This document shows, one piece after another, positions 9,220 through 20,355 of a stretch of DNA of 64,000 nt (the first letter of the stretch is position 1; every line of letters starts with the position of its first letter). The stretch comes from Rheum nobile (lineage: Eukaryota; Streptophyta; Magnoliopsida; Caryophyllales; Polygonaceae). The notes beneath the pieces were generated by a model that did not search any database, was not told the origin of the DNA, and saw only the letters and a list, made by a program, of their open reading frames with translations. Both the position numbers and the translations under genes were made by a program. Location of the stretch: assembly GCA_027886185.1 (NCBI GenBank), contig WOAB01000018.1, forward strand, positions 868,001 to 932,000, in the 5' to 3' direction.

Positions 9220-12040
9220 CAATGATCACCTCACCAAACCTGTAACAAACGATGAGATCAAACAAGCACTGAATGGGATAAAAGAAGACAAATCACCGGG
9301 CCCAGACGATATGCCATCAGGATTCTACAAGAAGTACTGGGAAATTATAAGCCCATACATCATCAAAGTAGTAAAAAGCCTTTTCCATTCTGGAAAACTA
9401 TTGAAACAAATCAACCATACTTTCATAACACTCATACCCAAATGCGACAACCTAGCTTGACAAATCACTACAGACCAATCAGCCTATGCAATACCATATA
9501 CAAGATAATTTCGAAAATACTCACCGAAAGACTGAAGACTGTCATCCCAAAACTAATACATCCACTACAAGGCACTTTTACCCAACAACAAAGCATCCAA
9601 GACAATGTACTAATAGCACATGAAATTTCCCACTCCTTTAGAGCCAAGAAAGGAAAGGAGGGGTGGGTGGCCTTGAAACTCGATAGGGAGAAAGCATATG
9701 ATAGAGTCGACTGAGAATTCTTAATCCAAACCCTCTCAAAATTTGGATTCTGTACAAATTTTACAAACTGGATAAAAGAATGTACCCAAACAGTATCCTT
9801 CTCGGTGCTGGTAAACAACAATCCCACAGAATAATTCTTCCCCAAGAGGGGACTAAGACAAGGAGACCCCCTCTCCCCAATTTTATTTATCGTAGGAGCT
9901 GAAATCCTATCACGGCAACTACAAAATGCATCATCAGATGTAAACCAACCTATAGGGATCAAAATCAACAGACAAGGCACGGAAATTCCATTTCTTGCCT
10001 TTGCTGATGACATCATTATATTCTCATCCACCAAACAAACAACATGCACCAAAATAAAGAAAATTATAGATGACTACTGCGAAGTATCAGGACAACTCGT
10101 TAATTTCCACAACTCAGCATTTCAAGTCACAAAGAATACAAACTAGGCCGCCATTTCACAAATCCAACAAATCTTCAGTGCAGTCCCCCACCAATGGACT
10201 TGATAAATATCTGGGATGCCCAATCATCAATGAAAGAGTAACAAAGTACACATTCCAATCTATCATAGATAAAACAACGAAATAACTGACCAAATGGAAG
10301 GCAAATTCACTATCACAAGAAGGAAGGAAAGTCCAGATCAAAGCAACTCTATCGGCCCAACCAAGCTATATCATGCAAACTTTTATGCTACCAGCAATCA
10401 CCCATAAACAACTCGACACAATTAACCGATGCTTCTTTTGGAATAAGGACAATACACATAAACCCCTAATAGGATGTAATCAAATCTGCAAACCACTCAC
10501 AATGTAGGACTAGGAATCAGAAAAAGTGAAGATATGAACAAAGCACTTCAAATGAAATTACTATGGAAAGTACACGCCGAACCCACCAATATATGGGTTA
10601 ACATCATCAAAGAAAAATACCTAAAAACAAACTCAATTCTAGAATACGAAAGGAAAAAGAATACAAATTACTCATGGCAATGGAGTAACCTAACCAAGCT
10701 ACTCCCAAAATTTAAAAATGGACTCCAATGGGAAATAGGAAACGGAAAATCTATCAATTTCTGGAAGGATGCATGGACCCCAATAGGGAAGCTAGCCCAC
10801 CTAGCGAAAGATAGAAACCTCATCAATACTTCAGAAATAGTAGACCGATATATTAACCAAAATAGAACCTGGAAAAGAGAAGAGTTGGGAAAACACTTTG
10901 ACCACGATACACTCACTATTATCATGAACAAAACACTACCAAACAACAACTTTGAAGATAGACTCTATTGGAAACATAGCCGAAATTGCTGGTTCTCCAC
11001 TAAAAGTGCAATGGATATGCTTTATGAAAACAAAGGATTGACGATATCAAACATAAAATGGATTTGACTACTCGATATCCCGCCCAAAATAAAATACTTT
11101 ATCTGGAAAATAAGTAAAAATGGATTACCCACAAAAGAGAAATTATATGAAAGACATGTTTCCATCCCACTAGAATGCACCTCATGCAATGACACAGTGG
11201 AAAACCTAACACACTTCCTGCTCAAATGCCCACACACCAAAAACATTCTACGAAGTATTGACCAACACACGGAATACCTGATAAGCAGCATGAACACAGT
11301 AAACAAAAACCCTATAGAACTACTGGACGAAATCCTTGAAAAAACAAGTATAAAAATAATGGAAACCCTCTCGATATGCTGGTGGAGCTTATGGTATCAA
11401 AGAAATCTAAAAGTATTTGACAACCATAATAAGAATACTATACCAGATATGACTGAATTTATCAAACAACAACAACATAACTGGAAAGAGGCCACAAAGG
11501 AATATGACAAAACGGGAAAGCTAAATAATAAAAGACATACCATCAGAAGGAAACAAAAGATCATCAAATGGGTCAAACTCATCGATGTCTATAAACTAAA
11601 CTCTGATGCATCAAAAAACACCCAGGGACCAGCTACCTATGGTTACATAATTCGGGACCATGATGGCCAACAATTTCAATGGCCAATGGTGGTTTGGGGA
11701 ACATCTCCCCACTCCTAGCGGAAGCAATCTCAATGCGCTCCGGCATTCGAGAGGTAATTCGGTTAGGGATCTCTGATATTGAGATCGAAAGTGATAACCT
11801 TTGCCTTATTAATGCCTTAAATGGCAAATGAGACTGCTCGTGAAAAATTGAACTTATCATCTCTGACATCCTACTTGACCTGTGACAATTCTTATCCTGT
11901 CGCATTTCCCACATCTTTAGGATCATTAATAGTGTAGCGGACTTGATTGCAAAACTTTACCACATGAAAATTTCACCTGATTGTGCAGCCATTTCAGATC
12001 TCCGCGATCTCATCCGCAATGATGCCCTAGGGCTCTAGAA
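9220..12040 (+). pseudogene. LINE ORF2: reverse transcriptase, zf-RVT and RNase H, disrupted
   Basis: The RT domain starts about 9235 with KSPGPDDMPSGFYKKYW, followed by HYRPISLCNTIYKIISKIL (about 9465) and LRQGDPLSPILF (about 9850). FADDIIIFSS, the catalytic motif, is near 10005. A zinc-knuckle zf-RVT segment follows (about 11090-11250: PPKIKYFIWK, then CTSCNDTVENLTHFLLKCP), and a plant-type RNase H region lies at about 11590-12000. In-frame stops and frameshifts (for example near 9712, 10145 and 11066) break it into pieces, so no functional protein is expected. Domain order is normal for the family. Confidence 0.8.
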
Positions 12041-12136
12041 AAAAATCGGATAGTAAACCCTTCTAGAACATCTGACGGATGAGCCGAAACAATAATGAAT
12101 CCTCATAGAATTCAGCGGCAGGGCTTTAGTGAATAG

Positions 12137-13414
12137 TAGACCTGGGCATATCCGGACTCGGGCCGGATATGGTCCGGGCCTAAATTAATTTTTTATCCGT
12201 TTATCCGGACCCGGGTCGGGCTCAGCCCGGGATCCGAGCTTGGACAGTTGTCCAAGCCCGTTCGCATTCCCGGACCCGGGTAGCCCGCCGGGACCCGGAT
12301 TCTCCTAATTCCTGTGAAAGAGTATCAAATTCTGAAATTCTACAAACATTTAATTAAAGGATTTAAAGGTAACAACACACTCAAACATCCTGTTTACTGT
12401 AACAACACATTCAAAAACAATATTTCAATATCAAATTCTACAAACATTTAATAAAATAACAACACACTCAAAGTCTCAAACACTCAAAGTCTCAAACACA
12501 CTGAGATAGACGCATCTACTTCCTTTCCAATATTGCCTGGTTCATTGGCCATGCTATTGCAATCTGCAAAACAAAACAATAAGCTCAGGTTTAAAAATCA
12601 ACAAGTCAGCAATTAGAATCGACACACAAAAGTGACAGAACAATCGGCCAACAAACTAAACTGCATAAATTTCAGATCTTGCCATTTAAAATCGAATGAA
12701 GGTTTATTATAGGTCAGGCTGAAAATCACCCATTCGAATCCGAAAGCATATTGTTCTTAACACATCTTGGTTTACGACAGATAAAAATCTATCTCAGATT
12801 TAGGAAACAAGAGAAATGAGGGACGATCGGAGGAGGAGGGCGACTTACCGACGAGGAGGATGAACGAGAGAAAAGGGGAGGAGATCGGAGTTGTTTCAGA
12901 CGGTCTGATCCAACCTCTCAGTTGAAGGAGCGGCGTGAGCGTTGGAGAAGGAGAAGGAGAAGGAGGAGTGGCGTGAGCGACGACGAGGCGGGGTGAAGGA
13001 GTGGCGTGAGCGACGACGAGGCGGGGTGGAGGAGAAGTGGAGATCTGGAGAGAAGAGAAGTGGAGATCTGAGAGGCTGGAGAAGGAGGAGTGGAGGCGGG
13101 TTGGGTAAACAGGTAAAAAAGATAAAGAGAGAGAGGGAGGCTGGAGAAGGCCGAGGGTATAAAACCCTAAATAAAATTTATAATTTTTTTTTAAGATAAA
13201 TAATAATTTTATTAATTTAATATTATATATAATTATTTATATATTGTATCCGGGCCGGGCTAATCGGTCCTACATGGCTTAATTCTTTGTCCATATCCGA
13301 CCCTCCCGATATCCGAATCGAGTATTTTTGGCCCTTTAGGGCCTATGAGTTTGTCCATATCCGTCCATTTATACGGGCGAACGAGACGGGCCAACCCGAA
13401 TTTGCCCAGGTCTA
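12137..13414. mobile_element. Non-autonomous hAT element
   Basis: 1278 bp with terminal inverted repeats TAGACCTGGGCA (left) and TGCCCAGGTCTA (right), and an exact 8-bp duplication GTGAATAG (12129-12136 and 13415-13422), diagnostic of hAT. Subterminal regions are rich in CCCGG/CGGGCC words. A purine-rich stretch (12905-13160) gives a Glu/Arg repeat frame that I do not regard as a gene. No hAT transposase is present. Confidence 0.85.
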
Positions 13415-13432
13415 GTGAATAGGTACACAATT

Positions 13433-14080
13433 AGAATGTTTTTTCAAGAAGAAAAAAGAAAAACACGAAATAGCAATTTTTGATCGAAATCAGTCGTGGC
13501 GTACTTTGTACGGGGCCTCGTACTCAGTGGGTTTTTTCACACAAATGTAAAAGGAAATGAAAAAAAATGCAAAAATTGTATGGAGCGTATCAGACCATTC
13601 ACAACACAGCAGAGTTCTTCCAACCATTCTTCATCAAAATTGAACGCACCTTCTTTACTTTAGTTGACTTTGGTTCGCATGGCGCAATCTGAGCCACACG
13701 CCCGGAGCACTAGTATGCCACGTACGTATCCCATGATAATTCTACATTTTTATTGTTTTCTTACAAAATTACATAATCCAAGATTTTAAAACTTTTTTAT
13801 AATTTCTTTTTATCTATCCATAGACACTCGTATTGTCTATTTTTCTCACTTACTTGATTTTTCACATTTGAACGTAAAGTAATATTTCTTTACGATAAAA
13901 GCTCAGAGAATTTTTAACGTAAAAAATGTTATTATATGTTACAAGCTTTGAGATTCTTTAACGAAAAGTAATATTGCTCTACGTGCGCTGAAATTCGAAC
14001 ATAAAGTAATATTCAATGTTTCGTAATTTAGATTATCTTGAAAACAAATGTTATATGTAATCTTCTATGTGTGTAATAAT
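13433..14080. other. Intergenic, no gene recognised
   Basis: AT-rich sequence with loose repeats of AACGTAAAGTAATATT-like words around 13870-14020. I see no coding exon, RNA gene or element ends. Confidence 0.4.
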
Positions 14081-14800
14081 CAATGTATCCTCCTGGTGTA
14101 CACACACAGGTAAGCATATCCTCATTTTTTTTTTCACAATCTTAATATATGATTCTGACACCTCCTTTGCCTCCATGCACTCCCATAATAGCTCCGAGGC
14201 ACTCTATCTCTTCAAGTCTACAAACACCATATGTAGGTTCTTACTTCTCTATCAGTATGCCTCTATTAGCCTTCTAGTGAATGAATGGCTTTCATAATCG
14301 ACCTCCCCGACATAAATCCAAATTGGTTTCCAGACACACTACTACACTTCCTCAACCTAGTCTTGATAATGCTTTCTCACACATTCATTGTATGACTAAA
14401 GAGTTGGATATCCCAATAGTTATTACAATGTTGCACATCACCTTTGTTCTTGTGTAGCGGGATCAACTTACTAAGCCTCCACTCGCTAGACATTTTAGTT
14501 GTCCTCACATTGAAAAAATATGTGAGCTAATCCAAACCCTTAGCCCCCATGTACTTCCAAACATCAACTGAGATATCATTTATTCAACTGCTTTCTTTCC
14601 TCATTTTGCGAAATGTTTCATTCACCCTTCCTTAGAGATGCGCCCGAAGTAATTGTATGAAGCCCGACCTTTTGAAACCTGAGCTCTAGAGTCCTGTGCA
14701 CCTCATTTAATAGCTTGTAGAAATACCGTTGTCATCTCTTCTTGATCTGATTATCTACTAACACATGTCTTCTTCATCCTTAACACATCTTAATTTTTAA
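14080..14800 (-). pseudogene. Old antisense LINE reverse-transcriptase remnant
   Basis: Read on the minus strand, pieces of a plant non-LTR RT appear: EWRLSKLIPLHKNKGDVQHC, then SVSGNQFGFMSGRS (around 14310-14345), the conserved NQFGFMPGRST motif of this family. Many stops and frame changes make it a decayed relic. A T-run near 14125 may be the remains of the poly-A tail. The Ty3 element at 14815 begins just beyond it. Confidence 0.6.
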
Positions 14801-14814
14801 ATACAATAGATACA

Positions 14815-16185
14815 TGATAAACACTACTTTGTAGGGCTTAAGTAAGAGTCATTAGAGGGTTTATTGATGTCATTCGGGTAGATTTAGACACATTCATATG
14901 TATGGCGTTTGGGGGCGAAGTTTGGTGTTTTTGGAGGTGTTTGAGCTGTTTTGGAGATCATAGGAAGCCACAAGGAGAAGACGCCAATGAAGTGAAGAGA
15001 AGAGTAGAAGAACAGTGTGCTGAATTCAATTGGTTCGTTCTCTCTACTCAGATGTCCAAATGAAGTGATTCTAATTCGAGGAGTTAGATCTTGAAGTCTA
15101 CTGCAAGTCCTCAAAAGATGAGCGCAATCCGAGTTGGGAATCAAAAGCTATGTGGTTTCTACGGAAGTGTCGCATGAGTTGAAGTACTGGAGTTTCTGTT
15201 AAATGGCCGCACCCGGCGGTGGAGTCTGGCGCACCCGCGGTGGGACGCGCTGAAGATCTTCTTTGCGAGTTTTTAATTCCGTGTTCTTTTAATTCCGAAC
15301 ATTAGTTTCCAAGTTTGTTATTTTCCTTTATTTTATTCCTTAGTATTTAAGCTTTAGTTAGACTCTTTTAGAGAGCAGATCATTCTCTAACCCTAGTTGC
15401 CACCTTTCTACGTTTTTCTCTCACAAACCCTATTGGAGAACTAAACCTCCATTGTTGCACTTGACAGTTTGAAGCCAGCAATTGATTGGTTGTGAGTTTT
15501 CTACTCTTGTTCGTTTTCCTATCTAGTTGGATTAATTCTCTTGTGCTTGAATGTTTATTGGTTTATGTTGATTTATCTAGAGTAACTACCTAGGTTTATT
15601 GATATCTTCCTAATTGCTAGGACTTGTGATTCCGGGTTCGGGTTGCATATCTAGTGGCGAGCACGATTGTGCGTATAGGGGATCCGAGCGCATAATTGTG
15701 AGAGAGAGTTAATTGCATGCTTATAGTAACGGGTTGTTTCTATTGCATGTATCTTGTGAATCCTTGGTTGAATGCTATTACTTTATTGAGTCTTGAAGGT
15801 TTTCGGATTTGATTTAGTAATAAGTACTATTAGGGCTGGTAGAACTAATAGTTACCTATGATCGGGATAAGAACAACTATAGGAATATTAAGAACTTGAG
15901 ATTGATAGAATTCCGTGATCGACCTTTCTATTGTTGTGTGGATCTCTGTTGAGTGTGGCGCTTTTCCTCATCATATTCACAACCTTTACTTGCAACCTTG
16001 TTTACTTGCTTTCTTGTTACTTTGTTTCGATATTTCTACAAACCCCCCCTAGTTCCTAGTTGGTGACGTAAATGACAAGAATAGATAATCTGACTCTCTG
16101 TGGGATCGACCCTGACTTGCTTGCTATACTCTGTAGTAGGTACTTTAGGATTTCTTTGATAGGCATCACGACTTTAGCCCTGTCA
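14815..16185 (+). repeat. Ty3 element 5' LTR
   Basis: 1371 bp, starting TGATAAACACTACTTTGTAG and ending ACTTTAGCCCTGTCA. It contains the GC-rich pair of palindromic modules at about 15207-15250. The first 20 bp are shared, with small changes, by the other Ty3 LTRs of the window (39544, 44674, 59856). Confidence 0.9.
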
Positions 16186-16189
16186 AATT

Positions 16190-16207
16190 TGGCGTCGTTG
16201 TCGGGGA
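16190..16207 (+). other. Primer binding site, tRNA-Asp type
   Basis: TGGCGTCGTTGTCGGGGA, 4 bp after the LTR. It differs at two positions from TGGCGCCGTTGCCGGGGA, the complement of the plant tRNA-Asp 3' end, which is intact in the element at 41594. Confidence 0.75.
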
Positions 16208-16382
16208 GTCAAATTTTCTGTTTTTGTGATTTGTTTGTTACCAACCTTGGTGTGGACCTATCTTATGGTCCACACTCGTGCTACTAATTCACCTCTTCTT
16301 GATTTTGATCCAGAGATTGATAACTTTGTCCCAGGATCGCAGAATCAACCGTACTTTGGTTTTTGACAACCCTGCATTTGAG

Positions 16383-19031
16383 ATGGGTGACGCAGATAGG
16401 ACGTTGAGACAATTGACTGCGCCGAACTTGCAACAGCAACCCTTGGCCGTGGTGATCCCTGCTGTGGGAGAGAATGTGAACTTTGAGTTGAAGCCGGGGC
16501 TGATTCATTTGCTCCCAACTTTCCATGGACTGGCTGGCGAGGACCCAATCAAACACATGGGTAAATTCCACACAGTCTGCATGAGCATGAAACCGGCGAA
16601 TGTTACTGAGGAGCAAATCAAGATGAGAGCTTTTGGGTTTACCCTGAAAGACACTGCTGATGACTGGTATTATCATCTTCCTACTGGGAGCATTGACACG
16701 TGGACCAAGCTACACAAGGCTTTTCTTGAGAAGTATTTCCCTGCAAAGAGGGCAAACGATTTGAAGAAAGCTATTAGCAACATTGAGCAGGAAGCTGACG
16801 AGAGCCTGTATGATTATTATGAGTGGTTCAAGAGACTTTGCTCAAGCTGTCCGTTCCACGGGTATTCCAATCAGGATTTGGTACTTCATCTCTATAATGG
16901 GCTGCTGGACAACGAAAGGAGGATTGTCGACGCTGCATGTGGTGGCAATATTCTCAACACCACACCGGCAGCGGCCATGGAAAAGATTCAGGAGATGGCA
17001 GAGGGCACGAGAAATTTTGGTAGATCTTCTACCAAGAGAGGAGTCAATGCTGCTGACTCTGGTCGCTCTTCATATGCCAGTGATATTGCTGAGTTGAAGG
17101 ACATGGTGAGGAGACTTACGCTGCAAGGAACTCCTCAACAACTGAAAGCGTGTGGGGTCTGTGTCGATCAATTTCACCCCACTGACGCATGTCCTCAACT
17201 ACAAGATGATTTTCCTGCTGAGGTAAACGCTGTAGGAGGTTATGGAAACCCAAGACCTCAGCATGATCCCTACTCCAATACTTATAATCCGGGGTGGAGA
17301 GATCACCCTAATTTCAGATGGAGGGATCAACCGAATCAACAACAACAACCCCAGTATCAACAACAACAACAGCCAAGACCTCAATTTCTACAAAAGACGC
17401 AAAATCCTCAACCTGAGGCGTCTCCTTCAACTGAAGATATGCTCCAAACCTTGACGAAACATTTCACTGCTCATGTTCAGGCCACAACGTCAAGCATACA
17501 GAATTTAGAGACACAGGTGAGCCAAATGGCTGAGGCGATTACGAGAATTGATGCCAAGATGTCGGGAAATCTACCATCTCAAACGATAGTTAACCCACGA
17601 GCAAATATTAGTGCTATAGCCCTTAGAAGTGGAAGGCAATTACACGTCGATCCTAGTGCTGAAGAGGACGATGCAGAAAAAGAGGGTGTTCTGGAGGATG
17701 GCCGCACCCAGCGGCATGGTGACCGCACCCGCGGTGAACACAACGAAGGAAAACATAAAGTTTCTGTAAATCGGCCGCACCCGGCGCTGGCACCTGCCGT
17801 ACCCGCGGCAAGCGTTGATTTTTTTCGAAATATTTCTGGGGATTCACCGCACCCGGCGGTGACTTCTGGGCGCACCCGCGACGAGTCTTCTGGGACTGCT
17901 AATGAGCCTTACGTCGACGATTACGTTTGTCCATACTTTCCTCCTCTCGGTTCCGAGAAGCCACCCGCCCCTTTTCCAGAGGCGCTCAAGGAGAGAAGGG
18001 TAGTTGATGACAAGGACCTCTTTGAGACGTTTAGCAAGTGTGAGGTTAACATCCCTTTGCTCAAGCTTGTTAAGAGTATTCCCAAGTATGCTCGGTTCTT
18101 GAAGGAGCTTTGTACGATCAAGAGGAACCAGAAGAAGAAACAAAATAGGCAGGTCCAGGTGAGCGAGCAAGTATCCGCTGTATTTCAAAGGCGTATGCCC
18201 AAGAAGTGCAGTGATCCAGGTATGTTCTCTATCCCCTGCGTCATTGGTGAGACAAAAATTGATAAAGCTATTCTAGATCTTGGTGCATCTATTAATGTCT
18301 TACCATTGTCATTTTATGAGTCTCTTGGCCTGCCACCATTACAGGACACTAGGCTAGTTATTCAATTAGCTGATGGAACCAATGTCTACCCGAAAGGGGT
18401 TGTTGAGGATGTCCTTGTTATGGTAGATAAGCTAATTTTTCCCACTGATTTTTATGTTCTTGATATGGGTGGTGGTACAGGTGCACATATGCTGTTAGGT
18501 AGACCTTTCATAAAAACTGCTAATATCACAATTGATGTCAGAAGTGGGAAATTAACTATGGAATTTGATGGGGACGGAGTTGAATACAACATATATGATA
18601 TAAAACCCATCATTAACACCTCTTTGAACTTTGTTGATGTAATGAGTCCTAACCCTTTGGATGAATTGCAACCTATAATAGAGGATCCCATAGTTGACTT
18701 GCCTATCAGTATTCCTTTATCTTCTAATCTGCAGGAAGTCATGGCTTTATTGGATGAGAAGGGTGAGTCTCCTGCTTCTCTTTTGGGCAGTGGCCCCACC
18801 TTACTAACTCCACAGGGCAAGAAGCTGTTCCCTTTTATTGTGCAGGCCCCTAAAGTTAAGGCTAAAACCCCATCTGATCGATCTAAGTATGGGGGAGCGG
18901 CGACTAAGAAGGTCAAGATGGAAAAACCGCTGAAGAAGAAGAATGGTCTAAGGTTCAAACCTTTCCATGATTGGTTCAGGACGGAGGTGCTAAATGAGAG
19001 GGTACCTAAGGAACCCGATGCTGTGGATTAA
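16383..19031 (+). CDS. Ty3 gag-protease polyprotein (no pol)
   Basis: 882 residues from ATG 16383 (MGDADRTLRQL). The open frame extends upstream to 16278 without an ATG. A gag-like start MVHTRATNS at ATG 16265 lies in another frame; in the related fragment at 58.5 kb the two parts are in one frame, so a small frameshift near 16350 probably removed the original N-terminus. A retrotransposon gag domain fills about residues 40-200 (HMGKFHT, WYYHLPTGSIDTW, FHGYSNQDLVLHLYNGL). A Gln/Pro-rich linker follows, then a part coded by GC-rich palindromes (about 17695-17885). The aspartyl protease has DLGAS at 632-636, ADGTNVYPKGV and LLGRPF; the Leu after Asp is usual in Athila-like proteases. The C-terminal tail is Lys-rich, with KKKNGLRFKPFHDWF. 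It encodes particle protein and a maturation protease. Confidence 0.88.
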   Translation: MGDADRTLRQLTAPNLQQQPLAVVIPAVGENVNFELKPGLIHLLPTFHGLAGEDPIKHMGKFHTVCMSMKPANVTEEQIKMRAFGFTLKDTADDWYYHLPTGSIDTWTKLHKAFLEKYFPAKRANDLKKAISNIEQEADESLYDYYEWFKRLCSSCPFHGYSNQDLVLHLYNGLLDNERRIVDAACGGNILNTTPAAAMEKIQEMAEGTRNFGRSSTKRGVNAADSGRSSYASDIAELKDMVRRLTLQGTPQQLKACGVCVDQFHPTDACPQLQDDFPAEVNAVGGYGNPRPQHDPYSNTYNPGWRDHPNFRWRDQPNQQQQPQYQQQQQPRPQFLQKTQNPQPEASPSTEDMLQTLTKHFTAHVQATTSSIQNLETQVSQMAEAITRIDAKMSGNLPSQTIVNPRANISAIALRSGRQLHVDPSAEEDDAEKEGVLEDGRTQRHGDRTRGEHNEGKHKVSVNRPHPALAPAVPAASVDFFRNISGDSPHPAVTSGRTRDESSGTANEPYVDDYVCPYFPPLGSEKPPAPFPEALKERRVVDDKDLFETFSKCEVNIPLLKLVKSIPKYARFLKELCTIKRNQKKKQNRQVQVSEQVSAVFQRRMPKKCSDPGMFSIPCVIGETKIDKAILDLGASINVLPLSFYESLGLPPLQDTRLVIQLADGTNVYPKGVVEDVLVMVDKLIFPTDFYVLDMGGGTGAHMLLGRPFIKTANITIDVRSGKLTMEFDGDGVEYNIYDIKPIINTSLNFVDVMSPNPLDELQPIIEDPIVDLPISIPLSSNLQEVMALLDEKGESPASLLGSGPTLLTPQGKKLFPFIVQAPKVKAKTPSDRSKYGGAATKKVKMEKPLKKKNGLRFKPFHDWFRTEVLNERVPKEPDAVD

Positions 19032-20355
19032 GGTTGTTCGAGTAGTATGTCGAGCCAACGAAATTAACTAAAGACGCTGCTTGGGAGGCAACCCAAGTTA
19101 GGTAAGTTAATTTTTCGTATTGTTTTAGTTCCATTTAATTGTCTTTTAGTTTTCCTGCAGGAGCAAGAATAGGTTTCTGGAGAGCTCACCGCACCCGCGG
19201 TGGGCATCCTTTACTTTCTGTTGTTCGTAAAAGAAAAAAAAAATCCGAAAAAACCTTAAACGAATTTCTAAAAAAAAAAAAAAGTTCTATCGTAAGCCAG
19301 CTATCCGGAGTTTCCCATGAAGAGTGCGCATCATGTTGTCAAAGGATGAGACATTCGCCCCACACATTATTTGGCAACGATGATGGCCCTATAGTCGACA
19401 ACTGAGGAGGAGGACCACTCATGGCCCACACCACGATCATATCTGGGCCCATTTTTAATGGCATTTGAAGGCCGTGTAACCCTGTTATCATTGTTCACCA
19501 CTATTCACCAAAGTGGTTCCCTTTGGTTGCACGGTAGGAAGAAGAAACTGGAGTTGATGAGAACACCCAACACCGGACCTGCGCATATTGAGTACACCGC
19601 CAGCGACACCTACAGTGTCCAAGCAGCTTGGCGACGTTTGTGAGTTATTTTTTGCTTTTCCCTGTGCTTTATTCTTTTGTCTTTCATTACATTGAGGACA
19701 ATGCAATGTTTAAGCATGGGGGAGAGTTCTATACTTGCTATGTCGTTGAGGAGAAAAATGAATATAAAGAGAAAAAGCCAAAAAAATTTGAAAAAAAAGG
19801 CATACATGAAAATCCTGGGATAGGTCGAAAACCCGAAAGGGCGGCCTAGGTAAAAAGCAGGTGGCTTGTACCAGCATTAGGCTGGGGTAATATGAGGTCA
19901 AGAGTGACGTGAGCTTATGTGAGCACATCTATAAAAAAATATGAGTGGCTTGGTGAAAACCCGAAAGGGCGCCTTGGCAAAATGAGCGAAAAAGAAGAAG
20001 AGTGATTTTAGGATTTCTCATTATTCTTGGCGAGGCGACATAAGAAGGGAGACAAAGAAGGATTGTCAGGTAGGTCACTCTGGGAGACATAAGGAGACAT
20101 AGATGGAGGCTAGGATTAGAGGTTACTCACACTATTGGATGTCCGGATTAAGCTTGGGGGAAGTACTCTGCTTGCCCCTTAAGCTTGTTGAGTTATGGAT
20201 GTGTTGTAGATGAGATTGGTGCCAGGAGCCTTGACATGGGTTAGGTGACTCTTAGTTGGAGGATATGCTTCCTGAGACCTTGGGTGCTGAATTGGAGGAG
20301 TATACTCTTTATTAGTTTACTCGAGGACGAGCAAAGGTCTAAGCATGGGGGAGTT
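19032..20355 (+). other. Ty3 3' noncoding region with conserved hairpins
   Basis: It is shared in pieces with the element at 43167-44673 although the coding parts differ greatly. It contains stem-loop CTTGGG-AGGCAA-CCCAAG (19080-19097); a GC palindrome CACCGCACCCGCGGTG (19187-19202); and two CCC-GAAA-GGG hairpins (19821-19848 and 19952-19973). It ends with the polypurine tract AAGCATGGGGGAGTT (20341-20355). No ORF of note. Confidence 0.7.

Larger units (their letters stand above)
4252..13418 (+). mobile_element. 5'-truncated LINE (L1/RTE-type non-LTR), split by three later insertions
   Basis: The candidate target duplication ATAGGTACACAATT is at 4238-4251 and 13419-13432. The LINE's own sequence is 4252-4571, 8132-8171 and 9220-12136, with a few bases after 13414. 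The rest was inserted later: a Copia element, a second LINE and a hAT element. The order of events reads from the nesting: this LINE came first. The exact 5' limit is uncertain because 4252-4340 is not clearly coding, and no poly-A tail is left at the 3' end. Confidence 0.7.

Noticed and set aside
9468..10052. Long minus-strand open frame of 194 codons
   Set aside because: It is the antisense shadow of the LINE reverse transcriptase, which has clear family motifs on the plus strand.
12942..13199. Glu/Arg-rich open frame in the hAT element
   Set aside because: Purine-repeat sequence gives an open frame by chance; there is no domain, and it lies inside a non-autonomous element.
16265..16370. 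ATG 16265 (MVHTRATNS) as the start of the Ty3 gag
   Set aside because: It looks like the original start, but the frame closes at about 16370, so the open polyprotein was begun at ATG 16383.
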